A stretch of DNA of 64,000 bases from Methanobrevibacter arboriphilus (GTDB taxonomy: Archaea > Methanobacteriota > Methanobacteria > Methanobacteriales > Methanobacteriaceae): contig NZ_AP019779.1 of the NCBI RefSeq assembly GCF_019669925.1, positions 744,001-808,000 on the forward strand, read 5' to 3'. This document shows, piece by piece, positions 49,876-58,054 of the stretch. How positions within the stretch are numbered: the stretch's first letter is position 1; the number at the start of each line of letters is the position of its first letter. The translations under genes and the position numbers were made by a program. The notes under the pieces were generated by a model that worked only from the letters and a program-made list of their open reading frames with translations, was not told where the DNA came from and did not search any database.

Positions 49876-50631
49876 ATGGTAGAAAAATTTGAAATAAAAA
49901 GTCATGATGGACCAGGAAGACTTGGAAGACTTGGAGACATCCAAACACCAGCAATATTCAATGAAAAAGAGATTGAAAATATATTAGCTGATGATGAACA
50001 AACAGCATATAACATTGAAAGAGAAATAGCTGAATGGGGAGTTAGAAGGACTATTAAGAAAGCTGAAAATGAAAAAAATCAAAATCCCAACTCTAAGATA
50101 GCTGTTATTCAAGGTTCCAAATATGTTGATTTAAGAATCGAATGTGGAAAAAAGCTTGAAGAGCTTGGATACAATGGACTCATAATAGCTAATGGAGATG
50201 ATTTATTATTACATCCAAGAGACCTTGTTAACCTAATAGTAGAACTTAGAAAAAACCTTAAACCAAACACTTATCTCATATTTACATTTGCAGAATGTTC
50301 ATTCATACCTTTGCTTTCATATATGGGAATAGATGGATTTTTAAGTGGATCAGATGAATATTATAGCTATTTAAATGTATTAACAACTCCAACTAAAAAT
50401 TATGATTTAGAAGTCTATAAACTATCTGAAATGAACCAAAAACAGATAGCTGAATGTAACAAGAAGACTCTTGATTTTGTAGCAAGTGAAGTAAGAGAAC
50501 ATATGAAAAATAAGACTCTTAGAAACCTCATTGAAGAAAGAGGAGTTACAAGTCCACAAAATGCATCTGCACTTAGAATTCTAGATAAGTATCATCAAGA
50601 TTATTTACAAGAAAATACTCAATTATATTAA
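49876..50631 (+). CDS. TGT-fold protein related to archaeosine tRNA-guanine transglycosylase
   Basis: 251 residues. The N terminus FEIKSHDGPGRLGRLGDIQT and PAIF segment resembles the start of archaeal tRNA-guanine transglycosylases and the archaeosine synthase alpha family, and the middle (NGLIIANGDDLLLHPRDLVNL, YLIFTFAECSFIPLLSYMGI, GFLSGSDEYYS) has TIM-barrel character. It is far shorter than a full TGT (about 480 or more residues) and lacks the PUA domain and zinc cysteines, so it is a stand-alone variant of that fold. Role in tRNA modification is plausible but unproven. The 376-nt spacer upstream of it contains the hdrC promoter and no other gene. Confidence 0.6.
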   Translation: MVEKFEIKSHDGPGRLGRLGDIQTPAIFNEKEIENILADDEQTAYNIEREIAEWGVRRTIKKAENEKNQNPNSKIAVIQGSKYVDLRIECGKKLEELGYNGLIIANGDDLLLHPRDLVNLIVELRKNLKPNTYLIFTFAECSFIPLLSYMGIDGFLSGSDEYYSYLNVLTTPTKNYDLEVYKLSEMNQKQIAECNKKTLDFVASEVREHMKNKTLRNLIEERGVTSPQNASALRILDKYHQDYLQENTQLY

Positions 50632-50847
50632 TTTAATTCAATCATATACTTATTAATATTATGTAATTTACTAATATCAGATAATTTATTAAATTATATT
50701 AATTTACTAGATTATACTGATACTAAATACTAAATATATTAATATTAGCTTATATTGATAATTTTAATATCAATTTTAAAAATATAATAATAAATGTAAA
50801 TATAATAGTAAATATAGATAATATAAATATAATATAAAGGTGTTTAA

Positions 50848-51318
50848 ATGAAAAATAAATATTTAGCTATAATTATAATTGTTATAATAGCTATAATAGC
50901 TTTAGTAGGAGCATTTGCACTTGGAATTTTTGATAATAATCAAACTAGTGATAGTAGTGATTGGGAAGTCAAGAATTTATCTGGAATAACATTTAAAATT
51001 CCTCCAAAATATGAACAAGGAACGATCCAAAGTGGAAATATAATTGATGGAGTAAATACAGGAAATAGCTATAGATCTGAAGATTTGAGTATTATCATAA
51101 ACAGTACAAATTGGACTAATGATTTAAATAAATCTATGGATTCAGACTCAGCAGTTATGACTGTTTTAGATATTAATGGACATGAAGTGGAAATATTTAG
51201 TGATAATGAATCATCAAAAGCATTTTTCAAGGTTAAAAATAGTACCATAACTATAAATTGGTCTGGAGATAATGTAAACGGAGATATAAAAGCTCTTATT
51301 ACTAGTTTTTTTAATTAA
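50848..51318 (+). CDS. Membrane-anchored small protein of unknown function
   Basis: 156 residues: an N-terminal signal anchor (YLAIIIIVIIAIIALVGAFA), a short Asn/Ser linker and an extracytoplasmic domain (ITFKIPPKYEQGTIQSGNII, SEDLSIIINSTNWTNDLNKS, ending TINWSGDNVNGDIKALITSF). The layout and ending resemble the larger anchored protein at 20632, suggesting one paralogous family. AAGGTG precedes the ATG. Function unknown. Confidence 0.7.
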   Translation: MKNKYLAIIIIVIIAIIALVGAFALGIFDNNQTSDSSDWEVKNLSGITFKIPPKYEQGTIQSGNIIDGVNTGNSYRSEDLSIIINSTNWTNDLNKSMDSDSAVMTVLDINGHEVEIFSDNESSKAFFKVKNSTITINWSGDNVNGDIKALITSFFN

Positions 51319-51410
51319 AAATAGAAAATACTATAAAATATACAATTAGGAGTTATAGATAATGAACAGTGAAAAGCCATTAGCTATAAATCATATAATT
51401 TTTAGAAAAA

Positions 51411-51430
51411 TTTCGAAAGATTTATATATT
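51411..51430 (+). promoter_or_regulatory. BRE/TATA promoter of small RNA copy 1
   Basis: TTTCGAAAGATTTATATATT combines a BRE (CGAAAG) and TATA box (TTTATATA). It is identical at copy 2 (51823-51842), 412 nt away, while surrounding DNA differs, which argues that it is functional. Confidence 0.75.
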
Positions 51431-51449
51431 AAAAGGAATAAAGTAACGA

Positions 51450-51646
51450 TGTGAACATATATACAGTTCAATATATGTCATGATTCAGCTGCCTAAATAC
51501 TCTCTAATAGGTAGAACTATGAGTTGATGTTTAATTAATGCAAATGTCTGTTACCCACAATTATCTTCTCAACCTAGGATATAAAAACAAACACTGTTAA
51601 AAATACATATGCATATAATAATTAATCATCAACCCATCTATTTTTC
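51450..51646 (+). ncRNA. Candidate structured small RNA, copy 1
   Basis: A region of about 200 nt repeated at 51860-52050. From a promoter-based start near 51450 it folds into H1 (ACATATAT 51455-51462 with ATATATGT 51471-51478), H2 (CTGCCTA 51489-51495 with TAGGTAG 51508-51514, one G-U), H3 (ATCTT 51563-51567 with AGGAT 51576-51580) and a long-range H4 (ATGAGTTGATG 51519-51529 with CATCAACCCAT 51627-51637, one A-C mismatch). A highly conserved strand (ACCCACAATTATCTTCTCAA) precedes H3. It ends in CTATTTTT right after H4, like a terminator. No open frame of note. I recognise no known RNA family. Confidence 0.7.
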
Positions 51647-51822
51647 AAGAAGGTTTTAATAATAAAATTTAGAGATGAAATCCATTTTAGATAATTATTT
51701 TTTAAATACTAAAAATAATAGTTAAAATATTTTAAAAATAGATATATTTTTTTATAATTATGAAAATTTTTTATTTTTATAAAATTAAGAAATCTTTAAT
51801 TTTTTAATAATTATAAAAGATA

Positions 51823-51842
51823 TTTCGAAAGATTTATATATT
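51823..51842 (+). promoter_or_regulatory. BRE/TATA promoter of small RNA copy 2
   Basis: Same 20-nt promoter core as copy 1. The spacing to the conserved AAGTAACGATGTGAA start region is also the same, so both copies should be transcribed rightward. Confidence 0.75.
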
Positions 51843-51859
51843 AAAAAGAATAAAGTAAC

Positions 51860-52050
51860 GATGTGAATATATATACAGTTCAATATATGTCATAATTTAC
51901 CTACCTAAATACTCTCTAATAGGTAGAAAATGAGTTGATGTATTAGTTTTTAATATATGTGTATGATACCCACAATTATCTTCTCAACCTAAGATATTAA
52001 AATAAAAACATATACAATAAAAAACAGTAACATCAATTCATCTATTTTTT
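51860..52050 (+). ncRNA. Candidate structured small RNA, copy 2
   Basis: Second copy of the small RNA in the same orientation. Differences from copy 1 mostly keep base pairing: H2 is CTACCTA/TAGGTAG (A-U instead of G-U), H3 is ATCTT/AAGAT (A-U instead of G-U), H1 gains a G-U pair, and H4 (51930-51940 with 52031-52041) has CATCAATTCAT, giving a G-U and removing the A-C mismatch. The loop of H1 (ACAGTTCA), the loop of H2 (AATACTCTCTAA) and the strand CCCACAATTATCTTCTCAAC are unchanged. Linkers outside the helices vary in sequence and length. It ends in CTATTTTTT. The remaining spacer to recQ (52051-52326) is AT-rich and empty. Confidence 0.7.
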
Positions 52051-52326
52051 AAATTAATTATTATAATCTATATTTTAACTTATTGTTTTATTAATTGTAT
52101 GTTATTTTAAGAAATAAATTTATCTTTTATACTAATTTCAAGTTTACAATAAAAATAATTATAATAATTATAATAATAGCTAAATAAGTAAATAACTAAA
52201 TAAATAGTTAATTAGGTAAATAGCTAAACAATAGCTAATTAGGTAAATGGCTAAATAATAAATAGCTGAATATGTATATTAAGAAGTTTACATAGTAATT
52301 GTTTAAATCTAATTGCTTAATAAATA

Positions 52327-55191
52327 TTAATATTTGTTTTCTGAATTTATCAATTCTAATTTTATATTAATTGTTTGGTCAATTAAATTTATTTCTTTTT
52401 TGATATAATCCATGACAAAATTGACATATTTTTGCTTTTCTTTTATTATTTTAGCTTCAACATTAAGATTAAATTCTTTAAATGCACCTATTGTATCTTT
52501 ATTCTTTCCATGTTTCTCTTTTTCTTTCTTAGGTAAATTATTAAAAATTTTCATTATTCTAATGTCTTCTTCTTTAATCTGATGGTTAATTGCGAGTAAA
52601 TATCTATCACCCTCTTTTAGTAAACTTAACAAATCTACTTTCTTTTCTAATAGACCTTCATAACTTAAATTAAAAGGATTTTCAATATTTTTGCTTTCAT
52701 TTTCTAAAACAAAATTTTTAATTTTTTCCATCAAGCCATTATTAATTGAATCACTAACAATCGAATCACTAATAATTGAATTAGTAACAATTAAATTATC
52801 TTTTTCATCACCAATATTATCAGTACTAGTAATAATATTATAAATACTCTCATTAATATCAATATTATTATCAATACCCCTATTAACATCATTAATATTA
52901 TCAGTACCAATATAACTATCAATAATATTATTAACATCTTTATTAGAATCATTATTAAATGTGATTTTTTCTTTATTATTAAATTCTATAGGAGAAAAAG
53001 TGTCATCCTTATGCTTTGATTCTTCTAATTTATTTTTTACTTCATTATCCATATATTCTACATTAATATTGTTATATTGATTTTTAAGCCCATAATTATC
53101 TGAATTAATTGATTTGATTTTTTTAAAGCTATATTCTTCATTTATTCTAGATTTAGAAGTGTTTCCTTGAGATCCAGCAGATTCATCAATATACTCTTTT
53201 ATCACATTAATAAATAAATCTCCATAATTTTCTAATTTATTTTTACCTACACCAGAAATCTCTAAAAATTCACTTTTAGAAATAGGCAATTCATTACACA
53301 TATTTTTTAAAGTAGAATCATGAAAAATCATAAAAGGAGGAATATTTTTATCTCTTGCAAGTTTTAATCTAAGTTTTCTTAGTTTTTCAAACAAAATATC
53401 ATTATTTTGATCATCATGATAAAATTTATCTATTTCATTATTATCAATTTTATTATTATCCATATTATTTTTATCTATCTTATTATTATTCATCTTATTA
53501 TTATCTATCTTATTACTATCTATCTTATTATTATCAATATTATTCAAATTTCTATCAATATTAGTTTTATCAATATTAGGAACAATTTTTGACTTATTTT
53601 TACCATTGTTTGTTTTTTCTTTAAATGTATTCAATTCATCCTTTGAAATTTTCATATTTAGAGATACTAAACCATTAATAATATCTTCATAATTCTTTCC
53701 TAATTTAATTACAGGATACCTATTACCAGAAACTCTAAGATATTTTTTATTAACCAAAAAATCAATAACTAAGGCAATTTCTTCTTTAGACTTATGATTT
53801 AATTTATTAAAAGCAGGACTTTTATCAAAGCCTAAATCTCTTATTTTTTTAGTATTGCTTCCTTTTAAAATATTAGTTATTATTCCTTTTCCAAAGCTTT
53901 TATTAAGATTATTAATATAGTTTATAGCTGAGATTATGTGAAATGTTTCCTCTTCAACATCTAATTCATCAAAATCTCCAGTACAATTAAAACAATTCCC
54001 ACAATAACCATTTGTATTTTCACCAAAATAATTTAGTATATATTGTCTATAACAATCTCTTGTTGTACAATATTCTTGAATTTTATTTAATAATTGAAAA
54101 TTTTGATTTATCACTTTCTTTTTTAATTCATCATTTTTATAATCATATTCAGCTGTTTTCTCTATTAAAAATTTATTTATCATCACATCTTGAGGAGAAT
54201 AAAGTAAAATACATTTAGCTGGTGAACCATCCCTTCCTGCCCTACCAGCTTCTTGATAATAATTTTCTAAATTTTTTGGCATATTATAATGAATAACAAA
54301 GTTTACATTAGATTTATCAATTCCCATTCCAAAAGCATTAGTAGCTACAATAATAGGCTTTTCATCTAAAATAAACTTTTCTTGATTAATATTACGTTCA
54401 TTTTTAGCTAAACCTGCATGATAACGAGTTACATTATATCCTTCGTCAATCAATTTACTAGATACTTCTTCTACTGCTTTTCGAGTATTACAATAAATTA
54501 TACCAGAACTGCCCTCTTCAGACTCCAATATTTTAAGAAGTTCTTGAAATTTTTTCTTAGGTTTTCGAACTTCAAAATACAAATTTTCCCGATCATAACC
54601 AGTATTAACAATTTCAGCTTCTTTAAGGCCAATTTTTTTAACAATATCCTTTTTAACATTTTCAGTAGCAGTTGCTGTAAAAGCAGATATAACAGGATTT
54701 CCTTCAAGTTTAGATATAAAATCACGGATTTTAAGATAAGAAGGTCTAAAATCATGCCCCCACTGAGAAACACAATGTGCTTCATCAACTGCAACCATAC
54801 TTATCTTATTTGTTTCAATAATCTCTAAAAAATCCTCTGATTCCAACCTTTCTGGAGCAATATAAATAATTTTATACTTTCCATTGTTAATATCATTTAT
54901 TACAGAATAATATTCACTAGAAGATAAAGAAGAATTAATATAAGCAGCATCAATACCACTTGCCTTAAGAATATTCACCTGATCTTTCATTAAAGAAATA
55001 AGTGGAGATAAAACAATAGTAAGCCCATCAAAAATTAGCCCAGGCAATTGATAACAAATAGATTTTCCAGAACCAGTTGGCATTATCCCTAAAACATCTT
55101 TACCTGATAAAATACAATTAATCAAATCTTCCTGACCTGAAATGAATGAATCATAACCAAAATAATTCTTTAAAAGTTGTTTAGATTCCAT
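52327..55191 (-). CDS. recQ: RecQ-family ATP-dependent DNA helicase with long C-terminal extension
   Basis: 954 residues. Helicase core: PTGSGKSICYQLP (Walker A, 38-50), VDEAHCVSQWGHDFRP (135-150), YYQEAGRAGRDG. The RecQ zinc site has Cys380, Cys397, Cys400, Cys403, and a winged-helix domain follows to about 515. An HRDC domain occupies about 598-670 (ILFEKLRKLRLKLARDKNIP, LEISGVGKNKLENYGDLFI). Between winged helix and HRDC is an Asn/Ile/Asp repeat of NNKID type (538-590), and after HRDC a second Asn/Ile-rich linker leads to a helical C-terminal domain of about 140 residues (EKHGKNKDTIGAFKEF) absent from ordinary RecQ. A RecQ of bacterial type in an archaeon is often acquired by transfer. Confidence 0.9.
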   Translation of the reverse strand: MESKQLLKNYFGYDSFISGQEDLINCILSGKDVLGIMPTGSGKSICYQLPGLIFDGLTIVLSPLISLMKDQVNILKASGIDAAYINSSLSSSEYYSVINDINNGKYKIIYIAPERLESEDFLEIIETNKISMVAVDEAHCVSQWGHDFRPSYLKIRDFISKLEGNPVISAFTATATENVKKDIVKKIGLKEAEIVNTGYDRENLYFEVRKPKKKFQELLKILESEEGSSGIIYCNTRKAVEEVSSKLIDEGYNVTRYHAGLAKNERNINQEKFILDEKPIIVATNAFGMGIDKSNVNFVIHYNMPKNLENYYQEAGRAGRDGSPAKCILLYSPQDVMINKFLIEKTAEYDYKNDELKKKVINQNFQLLNKIQEYCTTRDCYRQYILNYFGENTNGYCGNCFNCTGDFDELDVEEETFHIISAINYINNLNKSFGKGIITNILKGSNTKKIRDLGFDKSPAFNKLNHKSKEEIALVIDFLVNKKYLRVSGNRYPVIKLGKNYEDIINGLVSLNMKISKDELNTFKEKTNNGKNKSKIVPNIDKTNIDRNLNNIDNNKIDSNKIDNNKMNNNKIDKNNMDNNKIDNNEIDKFYHDDQNNDILFEKLRKLRLKLARDKNIPPFMIFHDSTLKNMCNELPISKSEFLEISGVGKNKLENYGDLFINVIKEYIDESAGSQGNTSKSRINEEYSFKKIKSINSDNYGLKNQYNNINVEYMDNEVKNKLEESKHKDDTFSPIEFNNKEKITFNNDSNKDVNNIIDSYIGTDNINDVNRGIDNNIDINESIYNIITSTDNIGDEKDNLIVTNSIISDSIVSDSINNGLMEKIKNFVLENESKNIENPFNLSYEGLLEKKVDLLSLLKEGDRYLLAINHQIKEEDIRIMKIFNNLPKKEKEKHGKNKDTIGAFKEFNLNVEAKIIKEKQKYVNFVMDYIKKEINLIDQTINIKLELINSENKY

Positions 55192-55410
55192 GTTATCCTA
55201 AATGTTTTCCTTGTTTAATTGGTTTTTATTAATGATTTAAATATAATCAATCTATTAAATCGAACCAATCTTCATATATAATTGCTTCTTTATACCGATG
55301 AAACTTTTATAATTAAGTTTATCATAAAAATCATTAATATATAATTTAAATTTTTGATAATATAAAGAAACACCAAGCATATGAAAAGTAATATATCTCT
55401 AAAAAACATG

Positions 55411-55451
55411 AAAATAAAAAATAGTAACATGAATTCATCTATTCTAAATTA
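55411..55451 (+). repeat. Decayed 3' tail of a third small RNA copy
   Basis: The sequence around AGTAACATGAATTCATCTATT matches the 3' tail of small RNA copy 2 (AGTAACATCAATTCATCTATT plus the following AAATTA) with few differences. The upstream part (55192-55410) has no promoter core and none of the conserved H1-H3 sequence, so this is a remnant. Together with copies 1 and 2 it places direct repeats on both sides of recQ. The 419-nt spacer 55192-55610 contains nothing else recognised. Confidence 0.6.
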
Positions 55452-55610
55452 TAAAATAATTATTAACTATTTTTAAATTATAAAATAAAAACAAATATAA
55501 ACATGATTAAAAAATGAAATTCTCCTTTTAAAACCTATAAAATCTTTTAAAAGTATAAATAAATTGAAAATAAGGATAATAATTTAATAATAATAATTAG
55601 AAAAATAAGC

Positions 55611-56015
55611 TCAACAAATTTTAACAATGCCCTCAATATTATCAAAATGATCATCAAAAGTAGCTATTTTTTCAATACCTAAATCTCTCATTAGTGCTAT
55701 ATATACAGAGTCAAATAAAGGTATTCTTTCTTTATTTCTATTAAATCCCCTTTTAAGTATATTAAATCCTTTATTATAAAAAGTAGCATCATTTAAAATT
55801 TTATAAGCAATATTCAATTCTTCATAAACTTCTGATATTAAATCTAGGTCTAGATTTAATTTAATGTTCATAACAGTTATAACTTCCATTATTACAAGAT
55901 TAGATATCACCTTTTCTTCATTCTCAATTAAATTATATATTTCATTAGCTCTTTCATGCTCATTACTTGTTTCAATATATAAATTAATTAAGAAATTAGC
56001 ATCTAAAAAAATCAT
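55611..56015 (-). CDS. vapC: PIN-domain toxin (VapC-like)
   Basis: 134-residue PIN ribonuclease with acidic positions in order: FLDANFLINLY (Asp), VISNLVIMEVITVM (Glu), PLFDSVYIALMRDLG (Asp) and KIATFDDHFDN (Asp/Asp). Toxins of this type cleave tRNA or rRNA. GGAG lies 8 nt before the ATG at 56015; the frame's TTG at 56021 overlaps the antitoxin stop and is less likely. It follows the antitoxin gene immediately. Confidence 0.82.
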   Translation of the reverse strand: MIFLDANFLINLYIETSNEHERANEIYNLIENEEKVISNLVIMEVITVMNIKLNLDLDLISEVYEELNIAYKILNDATFYNKGFNILKRGFNRNKERIPLFDSVYIALMRDLGIEKIATFDDHFDNIEGIVKIC

Positions 56016-56017
56016 AA

Positions 56018-56461
56018 TCAATACTCCATATTTCTTATTTCTCTTATTGCTTTAGTTGTGTCAAATGGTTTGTCTGTTTTGATTATACCAATCATTTTTC
56101 TACTTTTTTCAGGATCTGGATTATAAGTATCTTTATTAAGTATCAAATGTTCAGGTATTTTATTTTTTATTTTAGCATTAATTCCTTTTTTTATTATTTC
56201 ATTTATAGCTTCTTCTTCACTGATTTTTTCGTTTTTAGCTATTTTACTAATTTTTTTTAATAAATTAGGGTTTATATTTTCTATTAATATAACTCCCCCA
56301 TCATCTTTAATTAAGCTATGATCTCCATTATTATTCTTTAAACCTTGTTTAATGAATTTTTCTAACAATTTAGTTTGACTAGTTCCGAGTTCAACAGCTT
56401 TCATCTTTAAATCTTTTAATAAATCTATGTTTAATGTAAAGCTAGTTTTTTTCTTAGACAT
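56018..56461 (-). CDS. vapB: Antitoxin partner of the PIN toxin (ribbon-helix-helix type)
   Basis: 147 residues with an N-terminal ribbon-helix-helix-like segment (SFTLNIDLLKDLKMKAVELG, SQTKLLEKFIKQGL) and a C-terminal acidic and basic tail ending KTDKPFDTTKAIREIRNMEY, which would wrap the toxin. It lies directly upstream of the PIN gene. It is longer than most VapB antitoxins (about 80 residues) and holds a second RHH-like stretch (NPNLLKKISKIAKNEKISEE), so it may be a tandem or fused form. Autoregulation is expected from the family. Confidence 0.75.
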   Translation of the reverse strand: MSKKKTSFTLNIDLLKDLKMKAVELGTSQTKLLEKFIKQGLKNNNGDHSLIKDDGGVILIENINPNLLKKISKIAKNEKISEEEAINEIIKKGINAKIKNKIPEHLILNKDTYNPDPEKSRKMIGIIKTDKPFDTTKAIREIRNMEY

Positions 56462-56636
56462 TTATAAACACCTGTTTAATATAATTAATGTATAATTATT
56501 ATATAATTATGAAATTATCATTATTTAGTTATTTCGGTATTTCCCTAAATAGGTATTTTCTATTAATATATCAATATATAAATTTTTAAAATATAATTAA
56601 TTACAATCAAAGACAATATACAAACTGAGAATAGCT

Positions 56637-57013
56637 ATGAATAAACTAAGATTTACAGTGACAGGATACTATTTTTATGATGGAATAATTCCATTTGAAG
56701 AAAACAATATCTTAAATTAATCAAAGAGCCAGATAATGATTATGACCATGAAGCTATTAAAATAGAAGATCTTTCTGGAGAAAAAGTAGGTTATGTAGCT
56801 AATTCTACTAATACAGTCATTAAAGAAACAATGAGTGCAGGTAGAATTTATGATAAAATTGAAGAGATTAGCTATTGTAAGGTTAATGAGATAAATAGCT
56901 ATGGAATTATCTGTGAAATAGTTGATAAAAACAAAGTAAAAAAGAAATCAACTAATAAAATTATGAAGAAGATTAAAAGTAAGTTTTTTAAGAAGAATAA
57001 GTTGGAAAAATAG
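56637..57013 (+). pseudogene. HIRAN-domain protein broken by a frameshift
   Basis: The ATG frame (MNKLRFTVTGYYFYDGIIPF) stops at 56720 after 27 codons. From 56708 the next frame continues YLKLIKEPDNDYDHEAIKIE, then DLSGEKVGYVANST and 90 more residues to 57013. Joined, they give a HIRAN domain (Tyr/Phe-rich strand, EPDNxYDxxAI, GYVAN), which binds DNA 3' ends in larger repair proteins, with a Lys-rich tail. One missing base in the run before TATCTT (about 56703-56708) explains it, so it may be a recent mutation, a sequencing error or programmed shift. It lies upstream of the 248-residue gene on the same strand. Confidence 0.7.
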
Positions 57014-57054
57014 AAATTTATAAAGAATTTATTGAATATTAAAGAGGTAGTAAA

Positions 57055-57801
57055 ATGAATAATGAAGAAAACTATGAAACAATAGAAATTAAAATTCCTA
57101 ATAATATAAGTAATATTAGTGAAGAAAAAATAAATGAATATAAAAATTCAAAAGAATGGGAAGAATTAGATGATTTATTTAACAAATTACAAATCTCAGA
57201 AGAACACGAAATTAAAGATATTTTATTAAAAATAATATCTTATGGAGAAATTGTAAAAGTCAAACATGATTATAAAATGAATAATCTTAATGAAAATGAC
57301 ATATTATCCCAAGAATTTATATTGCTTCCAATATACATGAATATGCTTCCTGAAAAAGCTATTGATTTAATTTCTAAAAGATTTTCCGATGATAAAAATC
57401 TAATTGAAGAATCATTGATACAATTAGATGAAATAATGAGAGATAATAAAATAGATGAATTAATTGAAATATTAAAAAATGCTAGAAAAGCTGAAAAACA
57501 CGAAATAGCCAATGGTGCTATGGGAGAATTATATAGATATAAAGAATATGCACTTCCAAAATTAAAATTAGTTGCTGTTGATCCAGAAACTGGTCAAAAT
57601 TTATTAAATGATTTAGGTACAATTATAATAACAATAATATTAGGTGAAGAGGAATATTATAATCTTTTTCAAAAAGCCATAGATGAAGATCCTGAAATAT
57701 GGAAACCTGCACAAAAAAAAATAAGAGATATTATAAATAGTATTAATGTGTCTCCTTATTTTTTAAGACATCCTGAAGAACTTACAAATATTGAAATATA
57801 A
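57055..57801 (+). CDS. Hypothetical helical protein, 248 aa
   Basis: I recognise no family. It is acidic and mostly helical: EEKINEYKNSKEWEELDDLF, EAHEIKDILLKIISYGEIVK-like region, LIQLDEIMRDNKIDELIEIL, RKAEKHEIANGAMGELYRYK and PEIWKPAQKKIRDIINSIN. The pattern of short helices suggests a HEAT-like or TPR-like repeat fold. GAGGTAG precedes the ATG. It lies 41 nt after the frameshifted HIRAN gene and 253 nt before the CRISPR array; it may belong to the accessory region, but no function can be assigned. Confidence 0.65.
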   Translation: MNNEENYETIEIKIPNNISNISEEKINEYKNSKEWEELDDLFNKLQISEEHEIKDILLKIISYGEIVKVKHDYKMNNLNENDILSQEFILLPIYMNMLPEKAIDLISKRFSDDKNLIEESLIQLDEIMRDNKIDELIEILKNARKAEKHEIANGAMGELYRYKEYALPKLKLVAVDPETGQNLLNDLGTIIITIILGEEEYYNLFQKAIDEDPEIWKPAQKKIRDIINSINVSPYFLRHPEELTNIEI

Positions 57802-58054
57802 GATATATTAATCAAATTGATCTTCTAATTCCTATTTAAACTTTACATTTTATTTTAAAAAATCATACTAATCAAATTCAAGGAAAATATTGTTCTAATT
57901 TCTCTCAAATATAATAATATATTATCAATTTTAAAATGCAAAACTAGCTAAAGATGATATTATAAGTATTAAAATAATTTAGCTTCAATTGAATTCAAGT
58001 TTTTATTTAAATTAATTATTTTTATAAAAATATATTATATTAATATTTAAATGT

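Noticed and set aside
51450-52050. Duplicated RNA as C/D-box guide RNAs, tRNA-like element or tracrRNA
   Set aside because: No proper C (RUGAUGA) and D (CUGA) boxes, no cloverleaf, and the CRISPR is type I, which uses no tracrRNA; no match to the CRISPR repeat was seen.
55611-56021. VapC start at TTG 56021 overlapping the antitoxin stop
   Set aside because: The ATG at 56015 has GGAG at 8 nt spacing and begins the PIN strand normally; the TTG would overlap without a usable Shine-Dalgarno.
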